Assembly: GCA_903842065.1 (NCBI GenBank)
Contig: CAIMKZ010000093.1
Location: forward strand, 186,001-250,000
From: an uncultured Acidobacteriaceae bacterium
GTDB taxonomy: Bacteria > Acidobacteriota > Terriglobia > Terriglobales > Acidobacteriaceae
Direction of reading: 5' to 3'
DNA: 64,000 nucleotides
Shown here: positions 9,779-19,486 of the stretch, in pieces
How positions within the stretch are numbered: the first letter of the stretch is position 1
Layout of the letters: every line of letters starts with the position of its first letter
Notes under the pieces: model-generated
What the model saw: only the letters and a program-made list of their open reading frames with translations
Databases searched by the model: none
Told to the model about the DNA's origin: nothing
Translations under genes and position numbers: made by a program

Positions 9779-10786
9779 TTAATTGCCCAGTACAGCCCGA
9801 TACCGCACCTTGTTCTTCTTCACCTTCTCGATGGCCTCATTGACTTTGGCCATGGGGAAGAGCTCGGTCTTGGCCTTGACGCCGTGGCGGGCGGCTACGT
9901 CGAGCATCTCGGCGATCTGGCGGGGGCTGCCAATGGGGCTGCCTATGACCGAGCGGCCGCCGGCGATGAGCGGGAATACCTGTAGCGAGGCCGGATTGGG
10001 CGGGATGCCGACAAAGCACAACTGGCCGGTGGGCCGCAGAGCCTGGATGTAGAGGTTCCAGTCCTGATCGGCGTTTGCCGTGTTGAGGATAAAGTCGAAG
10101 CGGCCGGCGGCATCCTTCAGGTTCTTGCTCTCACGGCTGTTGAGAAAGTGGTGCGCGCCCAGCTCGCGGGCCTCGGCTTCCTTGTCGGAGGAGGTAGAAA
10201 AAACGGTGATCTCGGCGCCGAATGCGCGGGCGAACTGAATGGCCATGTGTCCCAGGCCGCCGACTCCCACGATGCCCACGCGCGACGACGGGTTCACGCC
10301 GAACGAGCGGATCGGGTTGTAGACGGTGATGCCGCCGCAGAGCAGTGGGGCGGCGTTTTCGCTGTCGAGCGCGTCGGGAATGGGCAGCACAAAGCGCGAG
10401 TTGGCGCGAACGCGGTCGGCGTATCCGCCGTGGCGGTGGACGCAGGTGCCTTCGGACAGGGCGCAGAGGTTCTCAAGGCCCTGGGTGCACCACTCGCAGA
10501 CTCCGCAGGAGTTCGACTGCCAGCCCAGACCCACGCGCTGGCCGACCTTGAGGTGCTTTACCTGCCTGCCCACGGCCGCAACTTCGCCGACGATCTCGTG
10601 GCCGGGAATGAAGGGGTACTGGCTGATGCCCCAGTCGTTCGAGATCAGGTGCAGATCGCTGTGGCAGATGCCGCAGTGGCTGATGGCGATCTCGACTTCG
10701 TAGGAACCGAGGTTTCCGGTCTCGTAGCGGAAGGAGAGAAGTTCGGCTCCTGCGGCGTGTGCTGCAAGTCCCTGTATTTGACCCAT
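9779..10786 (-). CDS. Zinc-dependent NAD(P) alcohol dehydrogenase (YahK/AdhC-like)
   Basis: CGICHSDLHLISNDWG, PGHEIVGEV, CGVCEWC, GVGGLGHMAIQFARAFG. Confidence 0.9.
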   Translation of the reverse strand: MGQIQGLAAHAAGAELLSFRYETGNLGSYEVEIAISHCGICHSDLHLISNDWGISQYPFIPGHEIVGEVAAVGRQVKHLKVGQRVGLGWQSNSCGVCEWCTQGLENLCALSEGTCVHRHGGYADRVRANSRFVLPIPDALDSENAAPLLCGGITVYNPIRSFGVNPSSRVGIVGVGGLGHMAIQFARAFGAEITVFSTSSDKEAEARELGAHHFLNSRESKNLKDAAGRFDFILNTANADQDWNLYIQALRPTGQLCFVGIPPNPASLQVFPLIAGGRSVIGSPIGSPRQIAEMLDVAARHGVKAKTELFPMAKVNEAIEKVKKNKVRYRAVLGN

Positions 10787-10871
10787 GATCGCGGGGGGCT
10801 CCTTGAAGGGGATTCTAGCGGTACGTTAAGGCGGGATGCCGGGGGCCCAAAGCTAGTTTGTCGTACTCTCT

Positions 10872-12710
10872 CTAGTTTACCGCGCTTCCGGACTGAATGT
10901 GGAGGGTGAGGATCTGTGAGCCTGAGACGACTCCTCCGGCAGAGGTGTCCGCGGCAAGCTCAACCGACTCTCCATTCATGCTTATACCCTGCGCGAAGCG
11001 AACGCCTTCCAGCCCGTTGGCTACCGAGAGCGGCAGCGAGGTGAGCGTGGAGCCGGCGACCGTAGCTTGCGGCTCGGGGGCGAGCAGGCTCACATAAACG
11101 CGATCGGCGCTGTGCCGGGAGCGGGCCGCCGCCAGCAGCGCATCCATGCCGGCCGCCGGGGCGTTCTGCTGGGGCTGCTGGAGGGTGCGGTCGAGCGTGC
11201 TTGCATCGGAGACGAGAATGCGGATTCCGCCGGGGCCGAAGCGCGGTGGCAGTTTGACGGGGATGCGGACGTTGCGCTCGGGCTGCTGCCAGGGGCGGAG
11301 GGTGGCCTCAACCACTACGGTGTCACCGGCGTGTACCAGGTTGCCGGAGACGATGCGTGCGCCGGCCAGTTCCAGCTGCATCCGCCGGGGAATCGTCTCG
11401 ACAGCGATATCGATGCTGCGGATAGCGCCGCGGCGGGTGACGTTGGAGTAAAGGGCCGTGAACAACTGGCTGACCTGGAGAGCGGCTGCTATGGGCGCGG
11501 GCATCTGGCCGCCCGGCGTGGACCAGAAATCGAGCGGAGCCGAGGGGTAGCCCTCGATGCCGATGTTGCCGGTGAGGTGATAGCTGGCCTCGGCGACGGC
11601 GTCGTTAGACTGATTGAGCGAGTTATAGAGCACCACCATGACGGCTTGAGGCGTGAGTGAAGGCAGGTCGGCCATCTCGACGTTGATCTTTCGTGCCCCC
11701 TCGGGGCTGGAGATAGCCACATGCATGGGGATCATGCGCGCCTCTGCGCCGATCATCCCGCGGATGCCAGAGGCTCGGTCTTCAGTGAACGCGCCGACTG
11801 GTGCCCCGGTGTTGACGATCTTGAAGGAGTTCATTGGCGAGGCCAGGGTGGCGATGACCTCAGTAGTGGTCATGGGAAGCGAGACGGGTCCGGCCTGCAA
11901 AAAGGGATGGCCGCAGGCCAGCAACTGGCTGGGGTCGATGTATGTAATCGTGCAGGTGGCGGCGATCTCGACGTCACCGCGAACGACCTGGGCGCTGACT
12001 GCCGAGCCGGGCTTGAGTGTGGCCGCGGCGGATTGCATCTGGGCCGGACTGGAGTCCGAAGCGCCTGAGCCGCCGCCGGCGGAGACCGTAGCCAGGCTCG
12101 TTCCGGCCATCTGCTGCTGCCAAAGACGAACGGCATCGGCGGAGAAGCCGCTCATGACCAGCGGAGTCTCGATAGGCTCGAAGTTCGCCGGAGCATCGAG
12201 GGTAGATTCGACTGCGGTGGAGAGAGAAGTGGAGGCCGAGGCCGCTGGGGAGGGCAGGTCGCGCAATCCGAGCATCTGTTCAATGGGCGTGATGCCGGCG
12301 ATGGGCTCCTTGCTGAACTGGCCGATGCGGTAGGCGAGCGAACCCAGCAGTTTGCCGTCAACATAGACCGGGCTGCCGCTCATGCCTTCAACCACGCCGG
12401 TGTATTCGGCTTTCGAGCCGTGCAGACGAGCGAGAATCATGTCCTGTCCGGGGCCGCGCGCGCCGCGCAGAAGGCCCAGGATCTCAACGTCCATGGGTTC
12501 CGGCTCCGTACCTTCAAATACGGTCCATGCCGTAGCCCTGAGGCCACGATGGACCTGGCTGAGCGGGAAGAAGTTTGTGGAGGCCGGGGGCTGCGCAGCG
12601 GCCGCGGCCGCCTGCTGCCCGGAGAGCTGGGCAGGCGTCGAGACCGGCAGCAGAAAGACAAAAAGCAGAAAAGACAGCCGCAAGCGGGTTCCCATCAGGC
12701 ACGGTTTCAC
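10872..12710 (-). CDS. SpoIVB peptidase S55-type exported protein
   Basis: Signal peptide; VFEGTEPEPMDVEILG and VEGMSGSPVYVDGKLLGSLAYRIG. Confidence 0.75.
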   Translation of the reverse strand: MKPCLMGTRLRLSFLLFVFLLPVSTPAQLSGQQAAAAAAQPPASTNFFPLSQVHRGLRATAWTVFEGTEPEPMDVEILGLLRGARGPGQDMILARLHGSKAEYTGVVEGMSGSPVYVDGKLLGSLAYRIGQFSKEPIAGITPIEQMLGLRDLPSPAASASTSLSTAVESTLDAPANFEPIETPLVMSGFSADAVRLWQQQMAGTSLATVSAGGGSGASDSSPAQMQSAAATLKPGSAVSAQVVRGDVEIAATCTITYIDPSQLLACGHPFLQAGPVSLPMTTTEVIATLASPMNSFKIVNTGAPVGAFTEDRASGIRGMIGAEARMIPMHVAISSPEGARKINVEMADLPSLTPQAVMVVLYNSLNQSNDAVAEASYHLTGNIGIEGYPSAPLDFWSTPGGQMPAPIAAALQVSQLFTALYSNVTRRGAIRSIDIAVETIPRRMQLELAGARIVSGNLVHAGDTVVVEATLRPWQQPERNVRIPVKLPPRFGPGGIRILVSDASTLDRTLQQPQQNAPAAGMDALLAAARSRHSADRVYVSLLAPEPQATVAGSTLTSLPLSVANGLEGVRFAQGISMNGESVELAADTSAGGVVSGSQILTLHIQSGSAVN

Positions 12711-12814
12711 GTCTATAGAGTACAGCCGCGAGCGCTGCCCTATCTGTGTGCTTCCTGTATGCGGCGCGCGGAGCAGGGTGCGAATCCCGTATGCTGTTGA
12801 GCAAAGGGGTTGCC

Positions 12815-14026
12815 ATGTTTAAGCCAGGCGTAGGTTTGTTCCGCTTCCGAGTCGCAGGTTTTTCTGCCCTGATTCTGGCGTTCGTGCTTGCCTTGGCGGC
12901 TCCCGGACTGGTCTGGTGCCAGACGCAGGGCCAGGGACAGCAGCCGCCCCAGACTACGCCCGACCTGGGCGGCCCAAGCGCCGATTCGGGCGCAATCGCC
13001 ATACCGAAAAAGGCCCCCGTAGACAACGTGCCTCCGCCTCCGCCGGCCCCGGCAGAGCCCAAGATCAAGCTCCCCGAGGGGACGCCGGCATTTTCCATGC
13101 GCGTTGAGGTGCCTGAGGTCACGGTAGACGTGGGCGTGCTGCTCGAGAAGAACCACATGTTCGTCTCCGGCCTCAAGCCCGCGAACTTCCGCGTGTACGA
13201 GGATGGCGTGGAGCAGAAGATCGAGGGTTTCAAGCGCATCGATGCGCCGATCACCGCGTTGCTGCTCTGTGAGTTCGCATCCCGTGGCTGGGTCTTTCGC
13301 ATGGATATGCTCAATGCGGCCTGGGCGTTTACCCAGCAACTGCGGCCCCAGGACTATATCGCCATGATGACCTTCGATCTGAACACGCATATTGTGAGCG
13401 ACTTTACCCAGGACAAGCGTCAGATCGAGCAGGGCATCGGCCGTCTCAGCGCCGAATCCTATATGCCCATGGCGTTCTCTGAGACAAACATCTTCGACGC
13501 GCTCTCTGAGTCGCTCGACCGGGTGAGCCGCATCGAGGGACAGAAGTACATCGTGCTGATCGCCTCCGGCATTGACACCATGTCCAGGCTCACGCTCGAC
13601 AAGATTCTTCAGAAGGTGAAGAACTCACAGGACATCACAATCTTCACTCTCTCGACCGGCGGGTTTATGGAAGCGATGGTCGGGGGCAGCGGCGGCATGA
13701 TGGGCGGCATGCGCGACATGACCTACCTCCAGGCTGAAAACCAGATGCGCACCTTCTCGCAGATGACAGGCGGTATGCACTTCAACCCGCGCTTTACGGC
13801 GGAGCTTCCCGACGACATTCGGACGATCAACTCCAGCATCCGGTCCAAGTACGAGCTGATCTACCGGCCCAGCAACACCAAGCAGGACGGCAGCTGGCGC
13901 AAGCTGCGCGTGGTGCTGGTCGACGACGAGGGCCAGCCTCTGCGCATGCAGGATGAAAAGAAAAAGCAGCTCAAGTACGACATCATCGCCCGCGACGGCT
14001 ATCGGGCCAGGCAGGAAGTGGAATAA
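12815..14026 (+). CDS. VWFA-related exported protein
   Basis: Signal peptide; FRVYEDGVEQKIEGF, YIVLIASGIDT, LIYRPSN; AGGGG before ATG 12815. Confidence 0.75.
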   Translation: MFKPGVGLFRFRVAGFSALILAFVLALAAPGLVWCQTQGQGQQPPQTTPDLGGPSADSGAIAIPKKAPVDNVPPPPPAPAEPKIKLPEGTPAFSMRVEVPEVTVDVGVLLEKNHMFVSGLKPANFRVYEDGVEQKIEGFKRIDAPITALLLCEFASRGWVFRMDMLNAAWAFTQQLRPQDYIAMMTFDLNTHIVSDFTQDKRQIEQGIGRLSAESYMPMAFSETNIFDALSESLDRVSRIEGQKYIVLIASGIDTMSRLTLDKILQKVKNSQDITIFTLSTGGFMEAMVGGSGGMMGGMRDMTYLQAENQMRTFSQMTGGMHFNPRFTAELPDDIRTINSSIRSKYELIYRPSNTKQDGSWRKLRVVLVDDEGQPLRMQDEKKKQLKYDIIARDGYRARQEVE

Positions 14027-14046
14027 GGCAGGATTGACTCTTAGCT

Positions 14047-14078
14047 TGCGAGGGGCCGCGCGGGCGGCCCCTCGCTGC
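14047..14078 (+). terminator. GC-rich hairpin after VWFA gene
   Basis: GCGAGGGGCCGC / GCGGCCCCTCGC-type stem. Confidence 0.5.
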
Positions 14079-14251
14079 GTCCGCACATAGAGACGCATTT
14101 TGCACCTGCCGCAATCATCCGTGACAACAGTCACGAACCTGCAATCGGGACAGGTCCATAATCCGCAGGCGAAGGAAGCTGGAAGCGACTCCCGGTATTG
14201 AAAATTCCACGGCCCTCGCTTACAGACTCCCGGATATCACGGAGGTGAGGG

Positions 14252-14524
14252 ATGCAGTTCTCAGTGGTGATGTGGGTTGTTTGGGGTGTCCTTGTTCTCG
14301 CGTTCGCCATCACCAGGATCTACATGATGGGCCTGAGCCGCGATGAAGAGGACCAGATTTATCTGGACGAGGCATTCGAACAGGAAAAGCAGGCCCAGGC
14401 GGCAATTGTGTCGCGCATCGACAAGGTGCAGCCGATCCATCGGACGCTGCTCTGGCTGGTGGGCGCCATGACCGTTGTGGTGGTCGTCTACTACATAGTG
14501 GACATGGCAAGACAGTTTGCATAG
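14252..14524 (+). CDS. Small membrane protein, paralogue A
   Basis: Two TM segments flanking EEDQIYLDEAFEQEKQAQA; GGAGGTGAGGG before ATG. Confidence 0.7.
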   Translation: MQFSVVMWVVWGVLVLAFAITRIYMMGLSRDEEDQIYLDEAFEQEKQAQAAIVSRIDKVQPIHRTLLWLVGAMTVVVVVYYIVDMARQFA

Positions 14525-14545
14525 CGCCACCGGACTGCAAGAAAA

Positions 14546-14579
14546 AGGGGCAGGAAAGCAAAGCTGCTTTCCTGCCCCT
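14546..14579. terminator. Bidirectional terminator between convergent paralogues
   Basis: AGGGGCAGGAAAGCA-AAGC-TGCTTTCCTGCCCCT 15-bp perfect stem. Confidence 0.8.
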
Positions 14580-14652
14580 CTTTGCGTGGGGGACGGCGTG
14601 ACTCATGTTTCACCGCCCGGTTGTGCCGGGCGATGACGGCCGAAGGCGTGTC

Positions 14653-14934
14653 CTAGCCCAGGAAGCCCAGTGTTTTGCAGATGTCGTAGATGTAGTAGAC
14701 GACCACCACAACGGTCATGATGGCGACCAGCCAATAGGCGATCTTCAGGATAGGCTCTACCTTGTTGATCTTTTCAATGATCTCGGCCTGAGCTTGCTTC
14801 TCGTGATCGAAAGCCTCGTCCAGGTAGATCTGATCCTCCTCGTTTTTGCTGACGCTTTCACGGTAGAGGTGCAGCACAATAGCCACTACAACCAGGACGC
14901 CCCAAATCGACCACATCACGGATACAAACGACAT
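14653..14934 (-). CDS. Small membrane protein, paralogue B
   Basis: MSFVSVMWSIWGVLV...EEDQIYLDEAFDHEKQAQA...MTVVVVVYYI; SD GGAGG before ATG 14934. Confidence 0.7.
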   Translation of the reverse strand: MSFVSVMWSIWGVLVVVAIVLHLYRESVSKNEEDQIYLDEAFDHEKQAQAEIIEKINKVEPILKIAYWLVAIMTVVVVVYYIYDICKTLGFLG

Positions 14935-15188
14935 ACACCACCTCCACGGGCGATTGGCCATTTATCCTGCATCCGTCAGCCGGAAACCCGTTTGGCCAAT
15001 CATCATAGCTCGATTCTGGTGCGTTTGTGTACCGGATTCTGATAAAAATGCGGGGCCGACCGGAAAGTAGTGCTCAATGGCTGAAACCATTGCGGAGAAT
15101 CGGCATCCAAAATAGAGCCTCTACAGGGTTGTCTGCATGCCTGACGCGGGGTAGATTGATAGTAGCGCTATAGCGAATGGAGAAAACG

Positions 15189-15560
15189 ATGGCCACAGCA
15201 TCCGCAGTACCCCAGGAAGAAACAGTTAAGCAGCCGCCCATTACCCTGACCCCTCCGGCCATTGCCAAGGTGCGTGAGATTATGGCCACCCAGGACCCCC
15301 AGCCATCCGGACTGCGCATCGGCGTTGTCGGCGGAGGCTGCTCGGGCTTCCAGTACTCGATGGCCTTCGAGATGCAGAGCGGCATGATGGATAAGGTCTT
15401 CGAGTTCGGCGACCTCAAGGTCTTTGTCGACTCCACCTCGCTGATGTACCTCAAGGGCGCCACCGTGGACTATGTTGAGACCCTGGAAGCAGCCGGCTTC
15501 AAGTTCGATAACCCGCATGTGAAGTCCACCTGCGGTTGCGGCTCGTCGTTCAGCGCGTAA
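15189..15560 (+). CDS. HesB/IscA/ErpA iron-sulfur cluster assembly protein
   Basis: ITLTPPAIAKVREIM, GLRIGVVGGGCSGFQY, CGCGSSF. Confidence 0.9.
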   Translation: MATASAVPQEETVKQPPITLTPPAIAKVREIMATQDPQPSGLRIGVVGGGCSGFQYSMAFEMQSGMMDKVFEFGDLKVFVDSTSLMYLKGATVDYVETLEAAGFKFDNPHVKSTCGCGSSFSA

Positions 15561-15581
15561 GCGCCATAGCGCACAGCGTTG

Positions 15582-15610
15582 AAAGGCCCGCGCCATTGGC
15601 GCGGGCCTTT
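15582..15610. terminator. Hairpin terminator
   Basis: AAAGGCCCGCGCC-ATT-GGCGCGGGCCTTT then TT-rich. Confidence 0.8.
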
Positions 15611-15629
15611 CCTTGTTTGCAGTGAGCCG

Positions 15630-16580
15630 TTACTGCCTGGGCTGGGTGATCGTGGTCCCGGACCCGGTGCCAGTGCTCGAAGAACCGCCGGAACCCGAGC
15701 TGCCGCCGAAGAATCCGCTGTTCGAACCTGAACCGCTGGTTGGCAGGCCGCTTGAGCCGGTGTTGCCGCCGGTGATCTTCGGCTGGTCCTGGAGCGGGCT
15801 GTAGGTGAACTCCCACTCATTAAAGTGGTCCTTCTTTTTGTAAAGCAGAACCGATTGGCGGGTCGATGCCGGCGAGAAGCCGACGACGCCTGCTCCGCCG
15901 AAGGTCTGATTGGTGATGGAGCTGGAGCCGGAACTTGTTCCGGTGGTGGTTCCGGATGTGCCGGTGGAAGTTGTCGAACCGCTGCCCGTGCTGCCGGTTG
16001 TTCCCGAGCCGGTTCCGGTGGTGGGATTCTGGCCGGAGCCGGACGAACCAAAGGTGGAGCCGCCGGTGCCTGAGCCGGTGGTGGTCCCAGAGCCGGAGCC
16101 GAAGATCGAGCCGGAGCCGAAGGTGCTGCCGTTCTGGCCGCCGATTCCTGTGCCCGCCACGTTGCCGCCGCTGGGGCCGGTGCCGGAGATGGGCGTTGCC
16201 CCCGCTGCCAGCGCCTCTCCAAAGAAGCCCATCGCCAGCGGAGCCTTGTTCTGGCCGAAGAGTACCGGCTTCCAGTCGTCCTTGCCGGTGATGGGGTCCA
16301 TGTAGCGCTTACGCAGGAAGCGGATGTTCTGGGTCTTGACCAGCGCGTCGATTGTGGGCGGATAGGCGCTGAACTTGCGGTAGTAGAGCTGCACGGCGCG
16401 CTTGTACTGCAAGCCGCGGTTCATGGTTTCCACTTCGCGGTCCCGCTGAATGGAACGGGCGACGATGGGCGCGGCGATCGATAGCGAGAGCGCAAGCAGA
16501 AACACAAGAAAGATGGCCGCGATCAGAATGTATCCGTCCTCTGACGGCTTTCTCTCGCGACCTCGGCTTGAATTTCTCAT
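15630..16580 (-). CDS. GspG/PulG-like pseudopilin with long Gly/Ser/Thr-rich C-terminus
   Basis: EDGYILIAAIFLVFLLALSLSIAAP hydrophobic N-terminus; Y..FSAYPPTIDAL.........DP.TGK.DW pattern. Confidence 0.7.
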   Translation of the reverse strand: MRNSSRGRERKPSEDGYILIAAIFLVFLLALSLSIAAPIVARSIQRDREVETMNRGLQYKRAVQLYYRKFSAYPPTIDALVKTQNIRFLRKRYMDPITGKDDWKPVLFGQNKAPLAMGFFGEALAAGATPISGTGPSGGNVAGTGIGGQNGSTFGSGSIFGSGSGTTTGSGTGGSTFGSSGSGQNPTTGTGSGTTGSTGSGSTTSTGTSGTTTGTSSGSSSITNQTFGGAGVVGFSPASTRQSVLLYKKKDHFNEWEFTYSPLQDQPKITGGNTGSSGLPTSGSGSNSGFFGGSSGSGGSSSTGTGSGTTITQPRQ

Positions 16581-16636
16581 TCGCTAATCCGTAACTAACT
16601 CCGCCAGCAACGCTAACACCGCTAACTCCGCTGTCT

Positions 16637-17245
16637 TTAATACGCCTGCAACGGCAGAGTCTGCGTGTTGGTGTAGGAGAGATCTGTGACCTCGGCCCCG
16701 GTGGGCTTGATGCCGCCAATCTTGTAGCGGTGCTCGACGATGTCGCCGGTTCTGGCCATGTAGATGTTCTCGCCGTGCGAGAAGAAGGCCTGCATGGACT
16801 TGTCGGCCGCCTGCACGTAGCCAAAGTACTTGAGGTCGATGCCCGGCGGTTTAGGTGGCGGTGGGGGGCCGGCGGGAACTGCCGCTACCGGCGTAGAGTT
16901 GGGACGAGCCGAACTGAGCGGCGTGGGAATGGTCACAGGCGCCGACTCGGCGGAGAAGAGGTTGCGGCCCGCGCCGCTGTACTCAACCTCTTCGCTCTCG
17001 GAGAGACGGTCGAAGTGCAGAGTGGGGTCGATGTCTTCGTTGGTGAGCTTCTTTGCCTCAGGCCCGGTTGTTTGCGCGGCAGCAGCGGCGTTGCGGGTTG
17101 CAGCCGGCTGCGGCGCGGGACGCTTTGTCGCGGGAGTCGAGAAGTTGCTGTAAAGCTCAACGCCGCCCACAACGGCGATGATGGCAAAGAGCGCGATCAC
17201 GATGTAGAGCTGCTTTTTATTTTCTGCACCGACTCGGATGGCCAT
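16637..17245 (-). CDS. PilP/GspC-like operon protein
   Basis: Single N-terminal TM, proline-rich linker, position downstream of PilO-like gene. Confidence 0.45.
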   Translation of the reverse strand: MAIRVGAENKKQLYIVIALFAIIAVVGGVELYSNFSTPATKRPAPQPAATRNAAAAAQTTGPEAKKLTNEDIDPTLHFDRLSESEEVEYSGAGRNLFSAESAPVTIPTPLSSARPNSTPVAAVPAGPPPPPKPPGIDLKYFGYVQAADKSMQAFFSHGENIYMARTGDIVEHRYKIGGIKPTGAEVTDLSYTNTQTLPLQAY

Positions 17246-17247
17246 GG

Positions 17248-17868
17248 CTACTTTTCGACCTCCGTGCCTGAGGCGGCGGTTGTGTCTGGAGCGGTATCCA
17301 GTGCGGCGTCTTCAGGCCTGAGCCACGTGGAGACGCGCAGCCGCAGGTTGACGAGGCCGCCAGACTGGCCGGTGAGCGCCATGCCGCGGATGATGAAAAA
17401 CTCCGGATCGCGCTCGATCGAGTTGACGAAGCGCATGATCTCGGGATAACTGCCGCTGATGCCGGCGTCGAGCGAGACCTCGGTGAGGTAGGAACCGGCA
17501 GCGCCGTGCGTGTACTGAATGCGCGAGAGCCGCACGCCCGACTTTACCGCCAGCTCGCCGATGCGGCCTGCTATCGAGGAGTAGTTGGGCGGAACCCGCT
17601 TTGCATAAAAGCTGTGCATGGCGTCTCGGGTTGCCGAGACTTTTTTATCGAGTCCGCGCAAGGGCGCGGTCTGGGCTTCGAGCGCGGCCAGCTCGATCTG
17701 TTTTGAAGCAGCAGCCTGTCCGGCGTTGCGGTCGATGGCCGCCCAGTCTAGACCGACGCGCACGGCGAGCAGAACAGCCGAGATAAACACAAGCGCGAGT
17801 GCCGCGTAGTGCCAGGTAATGGGCGAAGCCAACTGTTCGCGCCAGGTGGAGCGTGTATCTTGATTCAT
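17248..17868 (-). CDS. PilO/GspM-like protein
   Basis: Single N-terminal TM plus coiled region; overlaps PilN-like gene by 4 nt. Confidence 0.55.
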   Translation of the reverse strand: MNQDTRSTWREQLASPITWHYAALALVFISAVLLAVRVGLDWAAIDRNAGQAAASKQIELAALEAQTAPLRGLDKKVSATRDAMHSFYAKRVPPNYSSIAGRIGELAVKSGVRLSRIQYTHGAAGSYLTEVSLDAGISGSYPEIMRFVNSIERDPEFFIIRGMALTGQSGGLVNLRLRVSTWLRPEDAALDTAPDTTAASGTEVEK

Positions 17869-18539
17869 CGCGCACCTCCCCGGACAGCAGGCTTTTCTTC
17901 GGAATGAGCGGGAGCCTTCTTTGCAGCCTTTCGCTCCTCCGCGGTGGGCGGGTTGTAATCGGCCACGATGTCGAAGTTAAAGCGATTGGAGACGCTCACC
18001 GGCTCCAGCCGCTGGTTGCTGCTGTTGGCGGACTCCTCGGCGTTCTCGCCAACGATGCGCGGCGCAAGAAATCGCTTGGACTTTTCCAGGTTGCGGACCA
18101 GATCCACACTGCGGTCTTGCGGCCCGACGATGCGAAGCCGCAGCGAGATATGTCCGTCCTTCTCGCGCACCGGCTCGATGGTGGTGACCTGAACGCCGGC
18201 GGGCAACACTCTTTCCAGGTCTTCCATGGCCAGCGTCCAGGAGAAGGATTTGTTGTCGAAGAGCTGGTTGAGCGCGGCGGCCTGCTTGAGCAGATCGGCG
18301 TTCTCGGGCAGCTGCATGGTGGTCAGATAGCCCTGCCGCTCATGCGTGAGCGCCGTAAGGCGGCCGTCGACAGAGTGGGCGCGGGCGCGGGCCGCCTCGG
18401 CGTTCTCATGAACAAAGTGCAGGCAGATCGTCAGGGCCAGACAGAGCAGGGCGAGCGCGGCGATGGCGATGCGCAGGCGCCGCAGCGTGGGCCCAAGATC
18501 GGCGTAGGGGCGCGTGGCCAGGTTGAGCGTAATCCTCAT
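17865..18539 (-). CDS. PilN-like fimbrial assembly protein
   Basis: RITLNLATRPY start, TM segment, coiled coil; operonic with PilM. Confidence 0.7.
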   Translation of the reverse strand: MRITLNLATRPYADLGPTLRRLRIAIAALALLCLALTICLHFVHENAEAARARAHSVDGRLTALTHERQGYLTTMQLPENADLLKQAAALNQLFDNKSFSWTLAMEDLERVLPAGVQVTTIEPVREKDGHISLRLRIVGPQDRSVDLVRNLEKSKRFLAPRIVGENAEESANSSNQRLEPVSVSNRFNFDIVADYNPPTAEERKAAKKAPAHSEEKPAVRGGAR

Positions 18540-19468
18540 TGCGCCACCGCCTGATAGCCGTGAAGGCCGAGTGCGCCGGCAACAGCGGCGATGCTTGAAC
18601 TGCCGAGGCCGGTAACCAGTCCGCTCTCAGGCGCGGCAACAAGATCGGCGACGGCCAGCGCAGGCTCGTCGAGCCAGCCGGCAAATTCGTTTATCGGCAC
18701 ATCGCCCGCATAGAAAAGCAGCTGCGCGCGCGCCTGCAGGTGATCTTCAAAGTAGGCGGAGGCCACGGCTATTCCGCGCTGAATCTCGGCGATGCGCTGG
18801 CGCGGGTTCTCGGGAAGATCTAGGGTGCGATAGAGCAGAAGGTCGTTGCCATTGACGATAGCCGTGGTCAGCGTCCGGCTGCTCAGCAAGGCAGCCATCG
18901 AAGCCTCCATCGTGTTCGTGGATTCGAGCGCGGCAAGGCTGGATGAGAGAACTGCGCCGGGCTCATATCCGGCGGCGCGAACGGCGGCCTCATACTCGGC
19001 CAGCACGGGGCCGGGCACAATGGCGGCCAGCACACGGCATTCGGTCTCGGTTTCGGAGAGGATCTGGTAGCTGACGCCTGCCACATCGGCGTCGAAGGGA
19101 ACCATCTTGCGCAGCCGGAAACGAAGGATCGGAAGCGCCTCGGCGCGCTTGGCGGGAAGGGAATCGAAGTCGAGCGGGAAGACGCGGACCACAGTATCGG
19201 GCAGGATCAGAGTAACGGCATGCGTGCGCGGAGAGACCTGATCGAGTGCCGAGCGGATAGCGGCCGAGACCAGGTCGGGCCGGTGAAGATTGGTCTCGTC
19301 GATTGCGGGCGTGAGCGCTCCCGCGGGCAATCCGGTAAAGGCGAACAGCGGCGCGCCGGAGGCCGAAACCGAAGCCGCAAGCGCTCCCTCAGGCCGCAAC
19401 TCTACTGCCGCGGGCGGGCGGCCCGCGCTCTGCGCTTTGATTGAAACTCTCTTCAAAATCGAACTCAT
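18536..19468 (-). CDS. PilM-like actin-fold protein
   Basis: VTLILPDTVVRVFPLDFDSLP....ILRFRLRKMVPFDADVAGVSYQ. Confidence 0.65.
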   Translation of the reverse strand: MSSILKRVSIKAQSAGRPPAAVELRPEGALAASVSASGAPLFAFTGLPAGALTPAIDETNLHRPDLVSAAIRSALDQVSPRTHAVTLILPDTVVRVFPLDFDSLPAKRAEALPILRFRLRKMVPFDADVAGVSYQILSETETECRVLAAIVPGPVLAEYEAAVRAAGYEPGAVLSSSLAALESTNTMEASMAALLSSRTLTTAIVNGNDLLLYRTLDLPENPRQRIAEIQRGIAVASAYFEDHLQARAQLLFYAGDVPINEFAGWLDEPALAVADLVAAPESGLVTGLGSSSIAAVAGALGLHGYQAVAQ

Positions 19469-19486
19469 TTCTATTCGATCACTTCC

